This document shows positions 8,701-17,800 of a DNA stretch of 20,850 nucleotides, one piece after another (the first letter of the stretch is position 1; each line of letters opens with the position of its first letter). The stretch covers positions 1-20,850 of IMG/VR virus record IMGVR_UViG_3300025118_000200; one strand, written 5' to 3'. The notes below the pieces were generated by a model that worked only from the letters and a program-made list of their open reading frames with translations, made no database searches and was not told the origin of the DNA. A program made the position numbers and the translations under genes. This DNA comes from a virus.

Positions 8701-11700
8701 ATATAACCAGAATACAATCCTTGTGCTTCACTTGATAATGAAACTGTATCAACATTTAAAATTTTGGAATCTTGACTATAATTATCTGGTATAGATTCAC
8801 CCCTAACATATGGATTTACATTATAGATTGATGATGGATTGTTATAAGAACCATATTTGTGATTTGAATTGGCAACCCTAAAGGATATAAGTCTTCTATG
8901 AGAGGACGCAGAAGGGTCATATCCACGTACTTCTTCTCCAGGTATAAATGTACCATTCTGGGTACCATAAGTATCTAACGATGTATTATTTGCTATCTCA
9001 ATCAATTTGGGAACAAAATCTATGCCACTTTGCCCATCAATAAATTGATAAAATCTAGTATATGGTTTTAAATTACTTACATTAAATTCAGTATTTCTAG
9101 ACCTCATAAAGGTCTCATTTGCTGCTGATACTAATTGATTTCTAGTATTAACATCATCAAATCGCATTGTATCAACATTAGTAGCAGTTGAAACATCACT
9201 ATCAACTACATTTCTTACATTATGTGTAGTATTGGTTGTAATAACCTGAGTAGAATCTCCTCCTCCAATAATATTTCTAGTATTGCGAGTAGTTTGACCT
9301 TGAAGTTCTATATAACCTAAATTTAAATTCAATGAACTTGTAAGATTTTGTGTAAGAGTTCTAGTACTATTATTTGTAACGTTAATAGTTTTATCTGGAA
9401 GTTGAATAGTTCTAACCCATGTATCTACTGTTGGGCGTAATTGAACAGTTCCACTATAAACAACAACATTAAAGGGGTTTACATTCTCTGTAGTGGTTGC
9501 AAATGGTTGTTCAATCCAATCAATCTGATCATACTTTAAAGTTACAGAAGATCCAGTTTTTTGAACATTAGGATCTAATAAATCAAAATTCTCATCGGGA
9601 TTATAATTTGAATCAGTTACAGATGATGCTGGTGCAAGATATGATTTAAGAGAATTTCTACTAACAATAGGTATCATTTCCTCTGCAATTGGATTAATTT
9701 CAACCGAAGATAATTGTCTATTAATCAAAGAATAATTTTTAAAATCGTCAACAAAAAATCCACTCTTAAATCTATTTCTTCCATCAGCATCCTGAATCTG
9801 AAGTGTTTGAGTACTAATTTCAAGTAATGATAATGAAGTTACAGACTCTAATTTTTCAACTCTATCATCAATATTACCAATATCTCTCATTGTATATCTT
9901 CTATTATCAACTAAGGATATAGTTGCATTTTGTGGATTATAAAGATATGGTGGAAGATTAATTGTTGCTAATTCCATCAAAGCATCATTTCTCTTAGGTG
10001 CCTTAGGGAATTTTGATGAAATGCCTTTTTCAATAATAAACTTTTGATTTTTACCCAAATATACTTTATCAATTCTTGGTAAATAATAATCATATCCTAT
10101 AATAGATCCTTCATTTGGAGCCATAAGTAATTTTGGTGTATCATCAAGACTTCTAGAACTAAAATCAAATGGAGATCCAGTAGCAGCTGCTGGATTAAAT
10201 ACAGATACTCTAGGTCTAAAATCAAGTGTATCTGATGCTCTTATATTAAATCGTCCAATATTTGGAATATCCTCTGCAAATCTTTCTTTATCATAACTTA
10301 AAACAGTAAATACATCACCATCATCAGTACCAGGTACTGAATAATAATCCAACAATACTAATAATTGTCTAGATGGTTCTACTGCATCTTTTTTCCTAAC
10401 AAGTCTGGAATAATCATAATATTCATCTTTTTGTCCCTTATTTAAATTATATGAATTTGTAATATCCTTATAATTTCCTAAAGTAATTGTTTCAATATCA
10501 GTAATTATATTAGATTCATCAAATGTTACTGATTCTCCAACAGAAAATCTATCATCTGTTAAATAAGAAACCTTTAAATTATTTGCTGAAGGTGATGAAA
10601 CAACTCTTGCAATAGCTTGACTTGTAGCACCTATTAAATTTTCACCAATTATAGCATCTGCATCAACATTAGCAGATGCACTAAATTGAAGTTGATCTAA
10701 TATAGGAGCACCAGCATTCAAGGATTCATAAACTTTCAGTACTTTTGCTACATCTGGATAATTCAAACAAATTTCTTCATCCTGAACTCTTATACCATAA
10801 TATTCATTATAATTTAATCCATCAACAATAGAAGTATTAATACCAGCTCCTGATTGTTGGTATTTGGACTGTGTTATATTAATTGTTTGACTTCTATTAT
10901 AAGTTTTTATTTTACTCTGAACACCATACTTGGAAAGAGTTATATTCGTAACAATAGCAGTTTTTCCATTTTCTAAACCTGTGATATTGACTTCATTAGC
11001 CGCAAGGTCGAACGTATCTTCTGTAACAGCACCTTGTTCTCCATTTGTGTAATGAACAGAATATCTATCTTGATCAAATGTAGAGAAAACTGCGCTTTGA
11101 ATTCCTGTTGCTGTGGTAACATCAGAAAGATTAAAAGTAAGAACTCCAGAACCAGATGTAGTTTCAGCAGTTAATTGTTCTGAAATCGTAAACGTAGAAT
11201 TGTAGAGATCTATGGAGGAAATATTTGAATCTGGAAGTGGTGCGAATAAAGTTCCTGTACCTCTTATCACTGGTCCCATAGCAAATGGAGTTACTATTGT
11301 TGATGTTGTCAATCCAGCCATTATGTCACCATCATAAACGCCAGTAACACCTGCACCAGCACCAGATGTTATTGGTCCTAATGTAATAGATAATCCATCT
11401 GTTGCAACAGCAGTTACTCTATTATAAGTTTCTGTACTAAATCCAGGTCTTTGATATGAAATAATTGTATCTGTTTTTATTCCAACAAATTGACTTCCAG
11501 TAGAAGTACAAATAAATGTACTACCAGCATTTAATGTTGGTGGAACAGTAAGTTGATTAATTCGACCAGGCATATTAAATTTCTCAAGCACCGAATCTGC
11601 TGTAAATGCTGGATATCCACTACTAGCATCTTGAGTTACTGATTTAATATTTTGAGTTCCGTAAGAAATAAATTCCTTAATAGTTCTTGAAAAATCTATT

Positions 11701-13256
11701 CCATTAACAAGTATTGGTTCTCCCTTGGAAAAAGTTCCAGAAGTCTGTCTTACCATAACAACAGTTGAATTATCACCAGCAGCAGTAGCATAACCACTAG
11801 CACCACTATTACTACCTTGTATAAAAGCAGTATTTGGGATGTCAGTAGAGCTTACCGAAGCATTTAAAGTTAATTTTGTATATGTTTGAATATCATATAA
11901 TCTTAAATTCCATTGAGTAGCATTATCAGAATATGATGCATCAGTCAAACTGCATGAATAAACTCGCGCATCACCTATTTTAGCTCCACTATCCCCAATT
12001 TTTCTATTATATAAATCTATGGTTGCTCTTTGCTTTGCTACCCCATATGCATTATTAATCCTCAATATATTTCCCATTTCAAAGGGAATTTGCATATTAG
12101 ATACTTCTTCAATATCTCTTGGCTTTTCAACATCAACAATAGTTGTACCAGACTTGGGAACTTCATATCCCCTTACATATGCTAGTCCTGGAGACATTTT
12201 AATACACATTAAATCATCAGAAGGTGTATTTTTGTCTTCTGTTTTTTCAGTCTCAAAGAATATACCATTATTACCTAATCTATCATTTAGTGAATTATGT
12301 ATTGATACATCAAATTGTCGTACTGAATAATCACCAGATTCATCATACGTTCTTCCTGCTATCCAATCTCTGATTTGATTATATTGAGTTTTTACATTAA
12401 GTTTCTTGATTAATCCATCTTTAATCCGTAAAAGCTCAATAAAATTAGTATCATTGGTATCAGATAAAGATTTTTTAGATAAAGTTAAAGTGATTTTAAA
12501 TCTATCAGCACCAGGAGCAGCATAATTAGTAAATCCCTTAGCATTATCGTATAAAGATGGGTCATCCTTTGCATCAATAATTAATTCATCAACCTGTAAC
12601 CCGACTCTATATGAAGGAGTATTTGTATAATAATCTAAAATTAAAGTCTGTGGAGTAACACTTACAAAACATCCTCTAACAAAATAAATACTATTTCCAA
12701 TATATGCTGCAGAACCAATAAATGTTGCGTTATCTGAAATTAAAGATGCAAAAGATGTTCCAGCACTAATTGTCGTATTGCCATAAGTTACATTCTCATC
12801 TGCACTCAACAATTCCCCATTTTGAAATTGATTAAATTCGAAATCGTCATCAGAATTTAAATATTTTACATATATTGTTAAATAATCAACATCAGAACTT
12901 TCTGATGCCAAAACAACTTTTTGAATTCTTGCTGTTGTTCCGGACTCTGATCCAGTTATTGTTTTACCTACAAAATTATCAATATATACTGAAATATCAA
13001 TTCCAGACTGAGAAGTATTCAATTTTACAGCATAAAATTGCCCATCATACGTAAAATTACCAGGACTAACAACTGATCCTTCTTTAAATATATGACCCCC
13101 AACTGATTCTACTTGATTCTGTAAAATCGATTGTAACGTAGTTAATTCTCTTGCTTGAACAGGATATCCTGGCTTAAATAAAACTTTATAAAAATTCTTA
13201 TCGGAAGAAAAATCATCATAATATGGATTAATATTTAAATTTGTTTTTTGTGCCAT
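5721..13256 (-). CDS. Giant baseplate/fibre-type virion protein, DUF4815-like N-terminus (2511 aa)
   Basis: 2511 residues. The N-terminus (NINPYYDDFSSDKNFYKVLF; PVQARELTTLQSILQNQVES; about 8-50) is the hallmark of the DUF4815 class of phage virion proteins. Further class-typical landmarks follow: RYTMRDIGNIDDRVEKLE near 1119-1136, VQLRPTVDTWVRT near 1275, and FMRSRNTEFNVSNLKPYTRFYQFIDG near 1380-1408. A predicted beta-sandwich domain opens FDPLAQTFIVGG and contains GVFLTSVDLFFAKVDAANAP (about 1652-1840). A GSNY/GHGY glycine repeat module lies near 1915-2000, then VKINDEIIKYDG near 2130. A C-terminal domain ends PPRIKELRTIAVR. The gene follows gp8 by 6 bases and occupies the T4 9-12 interval, so it probably supplies outer baseplate and host-contact functions. 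No enzyme motif was recognised. It starts at ATG with an A-rich, Shine-Dalgarno-poor leader. Virion role is confident; exact location is inferred. Confidence 0.88.
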   Translation of the reverse strand: MAQKTNLNINPYYDDFSSDKNFYKVLFKPGYPVQARELTTLQSILQNQVESVGGHIFKEGSVVSPGNFTYDGQFYAVKLNTSQSGIDISVYIDNFVGKTITGSESGTTARIQKVVLASESSDVDYLTIYVKYLNSDDDFEFNQFQNGELLSADENVTYGNTTISAGTSFASLISDNATFIGSAAYIGNSIYFVRGCFVSVTPQTLILDYYTNTPSYRVGLQVDELIIDAKDDPSLYDNAKGFTNYAAPGADRFKITLTLSKKSLSDTNDTNFIELLRIKDGLIKKLNVKTQYNQIRDWIAGRTYDESGDYSVRQFDVSIHNSLNDRLGNNGIFFETEKTEDKNTPSDDLMCIKMSPGLAYVRGYEVPKSGTTIVDVEKPRDIEEVSNMQIPFEMGNILRINNAYGVAKQRATIDLYNRKIGDSGAKIGDARVYSCSLTDASYSDNATQWNLRLYDIQTYTKLTLNASVSSTDIPNTAFIQGSNSGASGYATAAGDNSTVVMVRQTSGTFSKGEPILVNGIDFSRTIKEFISYGTQNIKSVTQDASSGYPAFTADSVLEKFNMPGRINQLTVPPTLNAGSTFICTSTGSQFVGIKTDTIISYQRPGFSTETYNRVTAVATDGLSITLGPITSGAGAGVTGVYDGDIMAGLTTSTIVTPFAMGPVIRGTGTLFAPLPDSNISSIDLYNSTFTISEQLTAETTSGSGVLTFNLSDVTTATGIQSAVFSTFDQDRYSVHYTNGEQGAVTEDTFDLAANEVNITGLENGKTAIVTNITLSKYGVQSKIKTYNRSQTINITQSKYQQSGAGINTSIVDGLNYNEYYGIRVQDEEICLNYPDVAKVLKVYESLNAGAPILDQLQFSASANVDADAIIGENLIGATSQAIARVVSSPSANNLKVSYLTDDRFSVGESVTFDESNIITDIETITLGNYKDITNSYNLNKGQKDEYYDYSRLVRKKDAVEPSRQLLVLLDYYSVPGTDDGDVFTVLSYDKERFAEDIPNIGRFNIRASDTLDFRPRVSVFNPAAATGSPFDFSSRSLDDTPKLLMAPNEGSIIGYDYYLPRIDKVYLGKNQKFIIEKGISSKFPKAPKRNDALMELATINLPPYLYNPQNATISLVDNRRYTMRDIGNIDDRVEKLESVTSLSLLEISTQTLQIQDADGRNRFKSGFFVDDFKNYSLINRQLSSVEINPIAEEMIPIVSRNSLKSYLAPASSVTDSNYNPDENFDLLDPNVQKTGSSVTLKYDQIDWIEQPFATTTENVNPFNVVVYSGTVQLRPTVDTWVRTIQLPDKTINVTNNSTRTLTQNLTSSLNLNLGYIELQGQTTRNTRNIIGGGDSTQVITTNTTHNVRNVVDSDVSTATNVDTMRFDDVNTRNQLVSAANETFMRSRNTEFNVSNLKPYTRFYQFIDGQSGIDFVPKLIEIANNTSLDTYGTQNGTFIPGEEVRGYDPSASSHRRLISFRVANSNHKYGSYNNPSSIYNVNPYVRGESIPDNYSQDSKILNVDTVSLSSEAQGLYSGYIIKGMKLVGQESGAIAWVKDLRLISDNYGDVTGTFFIRDPFGFNPIPSVRLQTGTKTFKITSSATNETGLPGSNSVSFAIANYSSKGTVNRWENEVTTTTNILTTSTTTNLTTNASASIDIGVTDTHIETTNYFDPLAQTFIVGGNVEAPSDIDLSEDVNGVFLTSVDLFFAKVDAANAPLRVQVRTVEFGTPTMTTLGKTVTLRPTTVDANGNIVASIQTSTDGSVATNVKFPEPIWLAPNKEYAIVVISANSDAYELWTAIMGEKTVGTRTLPDVESVRYTQQFALGSLFKSQNGSIWEPTQLEDLKFKLYKAQFSATTGTAFFYNPTLSRSNGYVPRLPSNPIRTLPKTATLGISTIASTESAITTLGIGRKLSGSAGHNGSAVIVGQGSSVFDCGEITNGGSNYVSDTSVETYAITGNGSGLTLNITATSGVIGVATFANIDHQGGHGYKAGDVVGIVTSTVGSAGGQGREARITISATSGNVDTLYLSGIQGEIGGSSSGKAFAVGLGLTYHNDAGSLVSLASTTIRTATVDGGVRSGNYMKVDHFNHNMYSSTNKVVLSDIESSVVPTTLATSLNSQEVTSVSVASTVNFGTFEGVDVSATNPGYVKINDEIIKYDGVSGGTLSIDTDGRGIDATVVQTHDVTNLVYKYELNGISLRRINRIAAHDIKETITSDGYYIEIDRSDTDYGLDRSVDGSPTGMPQLSFTNESSLGGSNARASENISYSSLVPTYDIITPGSNTSATATIRTISGTSIDGTESSFNDLGFEPIGLNVLNNLKSTRIVCSNVNENEYLSSLPRNKSFTTGITLSSSDVNLSPIINLNTAFTEFVSNRLDKPITDYATDSRVNSIFNDPHAAVYVSNTINLANPASQLKVLCSAYRDSSADFRVLYNLIKADSSEVDQTFTLFPGYNNLKYTDESGFIVTDESKNSGLPDNFVQSSVQNQYLEYEFTADNLDLFTGYTIKIVMSGTNQALPPRIKELRTIAVR

Positions 13257-13262
13257 TTTTCT

Positions 13263-14816
13263 TTAAAATTCCAGAATAATTTTAACGTCTTCTTTTTGGC
13301 GAGAATCTCTTTGTACAAGAGGTCTATTATCAATGTAAATGATATCCCCCGTCTTTTTATTTATCTCTGGATCTGCAAGTCCATCTGTGAAAGTTACTCC
13401 CAAATCAATTTCTTTAGAATTAATAGTAGTTTTTATTCCTGAAAATCCAGTATCTATTGATCCTGTATATGGATTAATAGAACCACCACTAGATGTAAAT
13501 GATAATACTTTAGATTTATCACTAACCTTATTAGTGTCAGTTTGGTCTACAGTATTTCCAAAATATGAAGAACGATCTTGGAAATATTTTAATACTTTAG
13601 TTGTACTATCATATGATGCTACATATCCCTGTGCATATGTGGTTCCTGTCAATGATTGTGTAATTGCAACACCAACAACTGGATCAGAAGCAACTGTATC
13701 GAGTTTAATTGCATAAACAGAAGAATATTCACTTCCAGTAAAAATAGTAGTAGTTGAAGAAAATGTAGTTGGGTTTCTTATAATACCAACTTGACTAAAT
13801 TTAGTATCAACTGGAAAATCTTTAGTCGAATCATCAAATCTAGCATAAACCAATACCTTATCAGTTCCCAATTCACTGTAAATATTATATCCATGTCCTC
13901 TTGATGGAGGAATAATTGGTATCAATTCAGCTGGATCAGCAATACTTCCTGATGGTTGAACTGACCCCAAATCAACAATTGCATATGTATATCCACTACC
14001 ACCAGCAGTAATTACAGCATCAGTTATGGCTCCTGTGTTATCTGTTACTATCGATACCTTTCCTCCTGTACCATCTCCAAGGATACTAACAACACCGTCC
14101 TGATACCCTGTTCCAGCATTTGAAATGTATACTGTTTTGAGTTGATTTAAATTTATATCAGAATCACCTGATTCTCTAACATTTTGAACTTGAGTATCTG
14201 TTGAAGTTGCCCAATCATTTGGAACTACAACATAGTCTGTTGAATCAAATTTTATAATATCACTCGGAGGAACGGTAAATAGATATTTCCAAACAAATCC
14301 ATCTCCACTTGTTCCTGCTGCAGATGGTTCTAAATCTGTAAAGGTTGGTTCATCTTTAGATAAATTTCCTTTTAAATTGGACCCAGAAGAACCATTATGT
14401 ATACAAACATAAACCCTATAATCACTATTAATTACATAGTAATTACTATCATACAATCTACTTAATTGGGAATTTGGTGCTGGATTATAACTACTATAAT
14501 CATGCCGATACATATCATATCGTGTATTAGTAGTCCAAGAAACTTTTCTAATAAGTCTCCTAATATTAGCACTCGTAATTTTTTTCCCAAACATTGCAGT
14601 ATCTCTATAATGAGAACTGTATTGTAAATTATCAGTTGGGTCTGGAATATTTTCGTCCCATTTACTATCTGTAGTGGTTCTACCAAAACCAGATGCGGGA
14701 TTTGCAGGATTTGGAAGACCTAAAAATACATAATAAGAATTATCAGTATCCAGTACAGAATCTACAAAATTACCTGCATTTGATATTCTAAATTGATCTG
14801 TTACTACTGCAGCCAT
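13263..14816 (-). CDS. 8: Baseplate wedge protein gp8, enlarged by insertions
   Basis: gp8 is a dimeric wedge component linking gp7 and gp10 in the T4 baseplate. It has 517 residues against 334 in T4. Three blocks identify it: TSGDGFVWKYLFTVPPSDI with YVVVPNDW (about 169-202; T4 GDGYVWEYLFEIPPD, YIVVPW), FSQVGIIRNPTTF (about 340-352; T4 RQISIITNPL), and TGDIIYIDNRPLVQRDSRQ then KEDVKIILEF at the C-terminus (T4 GEMIYMENRPPI..EEINILFTF). Two extra segments separate these blocks. One, at about 225-295, carries the GTGY/GSGY glycine repeat (SNAGTGYQDGVVSILG, TAGGSGYTYAIVDLGS). The other, at about 355-480, is Ser/Thr-rich. The gene starts 17 bases after a late promoter element, has no Shine-Dalgarno, and ends 6 bases before the next gene. 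Identity is secure; the insertions probably decorate the wedge. Confidence 0.92.
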   Translation of the reverse strand: MAAVVTDQFRISNAGNFVDSVLDTDNSYYVFLGLPNPANPASGFGRTTTDSKWDENIPDPTDNLQYSSHYRDTAMFGKKITSANIRRLIRKVSWTTNTRYDMYRHDYSSYNPAPNSQLSRLYDSNYYVINSDYRVYVCIHNGSSGSNLKGNLSKDEPTFTDLEPSAAGTSGDGFVWKYLFTVPPSDIIKFDSTDYVVVPNDWATSTDTQVQNVRESGDSDINLNQLKTVYISNAGTGYQDGVVSILGDGTGGKVSIVTDNTGAITDAVITAGGSGYTYAIVDLGSVQPSGSIADPAELIPIIPPSRGHGYNIYSELGTDKVLVYARFDDSTKDFPVDTKFSQVGIIRNPTTFSSTTTIFTGSEYSSVYAIKLDTVASDPVVGVAITQSLTGTTYAQGYVASYDSTTKVLKYFQDRSSYFGNTVDQTDTNKVSDKSKVLSFTSSGGSINPYTGSIDTGFSGIKTTINSKEIDLGVTFTDGLADPEINKKTGDIIYIDNRPLVQRDSRQKEDVKIILEF

Positions 14817-14833
14817 ATTATTTGTTTTTTAGA

Positions 14834-14841
14834 TATTTATA
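14834..14841 (-). promoter_or_regulatory. T4-type late promoter before gp8
   Basis: TATAAATA on the minus strand in the 50-base gap between the giant gene and gp8. With T4 spacing, transcription would start about 6 bases further on, near 14828, giving a leader of only about 12 A-rich bases (AAAAACAAATAAT) with no Shine-Dalgarno. This is the largest gap in the window and the only late-promoter match that lies fully between genes. Confidence 0.8.
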
Positions 14842-14866
14842 AAGATTATAGAATAGTAAATTATTC

Positions 14867-17800
14867 TTAAGTTACCCTTTTGGGAAGTGCTCCAGTATTT
14901 CGTATACCAATACCTCTTCTTTGAGTTCCTGCGAATGTACTTAACCCAGAATCAACTGTCAGTCCTGTGACTCCTATGGAAATTGGTGAAGTGGAATCTC
15001 TAGTAATTCCACCAAGTCTTCCCCATGAGAATTGACCTATAGGAGTGTTGCCCAAAACAGTGGCAATACCAGCTGGATTACTTGCCATTGGAACAGTAAT
15101 TTCTGCATTAACCCCAGTTGTTGAAATACCAGAAACAATATAAATGTTATCCAAGAATGTAGTTCCAATACCAACTACAGCAGCATCACTTCCAGTATTA
15201 TCAATTGATGTTCCACCATACCCCAAAGTAGTGTTGAAAATATAAATTGGATAATCTATTACTAAATCATCCCAATTGGAACTAGATTTATTCACAAAGA
15301 ACTTAAATCCTAAAGTAGAAACTCCAATTGTTGTTGTAGTTATTCCAGTAACAATTCCAGAGAATCCCTGAATAATATCAATACTTGTCACATTTTCATA
15401 AATTGGATCTGGTAATGCTATTAAAATATTAGGAGGATTCGTTTGAGAATACCCTAAACCTACATTTGTAAGAGTAGTACCAGTAATTGAACCATTAGTA
15501 ATAGTAGCAGTTGCTTCTGCAAAAGTTGAGACTCCAGCAACTTCATATTTATTTCTAACAACTGTTCCAACACCAACACCATATGGTGCCGAAATCAAAA
15601 TATCAGTTGTTGCTCCAACATAACCAGAACCACCACTAACAATATTAAGTGATGCAATACTACCATCAGCAGCAACAATAGCAGTTACAGCAGCAGATAC
15701 TGAATTGCTATAAGGAACAATCAAAGCACCAAAATCAGTAGCTGATGCATTAGGATAATCCCAAATACTAGTATCTTCCACAAATATATCAGTATCACTA
15801 GTTGCAACATCACTAATAACTTTTGATGTGGGGTATATTAATGATTCAATAGAATCTCTAGATTTAGCAACCAACTCTCCATTAATATATTGATCAACTT
15901 TTTGCTTTGTCCAAGAAAGTGGTTTATAATTAAGAATGTCTATTCCTCGACCACCATATAAATTAGTTTCAAATTTATCAGAATATGACAGATCAAAGAC
16001 AGTTCTCTTATCTTGTGTGATTGTGTCAGAAATAGCATTATTCTTATGTACCTTTACAGTATCTCCTCTTTTTAGGGTTTGATTTATATCCGTAATTAAT
16101 TGATCATCTTCCTCTTTTGTTCCCCTATAGAAGAATACTGCAATATTATCTACCGCCCTTGGTGCAGTAGTAAAGGTAAATGATGTTCCACCTTCAAATC
16201 TATATGCAACTCCAGGATCTTGGATTATCCCATTTATAACAACCAATAACGCATTAGAAAGATTTACTTGTGACCCCTCTGCTGCTTCAAAACTCAATAA
16301 TTCATCATTATAATATAATGGGAATCTTACTCTTGAACCATCCTGATAATTTTTAATAGAATCAATATAATCAAATTCACCAAATTGCCATGCACCGAAT
16401 GTATCAGAATAAACTTCATCAACACTCAATTCAAATTTTGATATTGGAGATATTAGATTTCTATGTGTTACTAATCCAATAGGTTCAATTATATCACCAC
16501 GTTGGAAAGAATACCCATTTCTAGCAATCTTATACTCACTTATATTAAACACTTCTGAACCAACTCCTACTGTTGAAGTTCCACTAACGGCAACATCAAT
16601 TAAAAGACCAGTTCCGACATCCGTACCTCCTGATAATCTTGATATTCCCCTAACTCCCAACTTTTCATAACTTGGTGCAGAAACGGATATTTCAGGATTC
16701 TTATAATCTGTTCCAGCAGTATCAATATTAAAAGTTAAAGCTCCACCACTTCCATTAGTAGATTTGCCAACATTTAGAGTAAATGTTGTAGTATTGGGTA
16801 CAGATTCTACACCCATTACAGAAATACTATCCCAATGTGCTGAATCAGTTATTCTAGGATATGTGTGCACAGACTGATGAGAATCTTGAGCACATGTAAA
16901 TGATAGAGATCCTGTAGCAATACCAACCCAACTATTTGCTTTCTTAATAGCATTAGATGCAGTACCACCAGCCCATGTGTGGGTAAAGTTTCCATCAGTA
17001 ACTGCAGTACCAACCTGAAGTTCAAATGTATTGGTAGTTTTATTTGCAATTGTTATCCACTTATTATTAATTGGATCTGTTAATCTTGGATAACTATGAT
17101 TTGTAAGATTTGAATCTTTATCACAAGTAAATGTTAATGAGTTTTCAACAATCTTAACATAGTCACCGTCACTAAATCCATGTGATGCTGAAGTAACTGT
17201 CATTATTCCTGTTGCAGGAGTATAAACAGCATCAGTTACATTTTTAGTAGTTTCTGCAGATAGACTATGAGTAGCAGTCGTAACTGTCATTATTCCTGTT
17301 GTAGGAGTATAAACAGCATTAGTTGCGGTAAGATCACCAGGAGTACCACTTAATCTCCTAATTCCATTAGATGTAGCACCTCTAAAGATGTGTGTGTTAA
17401 TTCCTACTGGATGTGCTGATATAGATGCATTTTTACCACTACTTGCAGCACCAACAACAACAGAAATAGTATCATCATCAATCTTAGTAAGTGCTAAATT
17501 CACTGCTCCAGCAGCAGGATCAGTTGCTCTTGGATAATAATGAGAAGTTTTATGATTATCTCTAGAGCAAGTAAATTCTAAAGATCCCTGAACAATTTGA
17601 ATATTACCACTACTTCTTCCATGACTAGGTATAGTTAAAGTCAATTTACCAGTATGTGATTCATATACTGCATTAGTGGGGGTCCATGGACCACTGGATC
17701 CAGTAATAGCATTTGTTACTGCACTTACAAATGTATGATCATATGCTTTATCTGTAATTCCTATGGATACTGAAACTTCATTATTATACCCAGAACCATA

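Noticed and set aside
13359-13366. GATAAATA inside gp8 as a late promoter for the 2511-residue gene
   Set aside because: The first base deviates from the consensus, it lacks the TCTAAA extension of the other two sites, and it lies about 100 bases upstream within coding sequence.
5119-13716. Plus-strand open frames of 60-125 codons
   Set aside because: All lie antisense within confident minus-strand genes, have no recognisable product, and reflect the low stop frequency opposite Ser/Thr-rich coding sequence.
14851-14866. Possible terminator hairpin after the giant gene (GAATA/TATTC)
   Set aside because: The stem is only five pairs, almost all A-T, with no following T-run on the minus strand; it is not convincing as a terminator.
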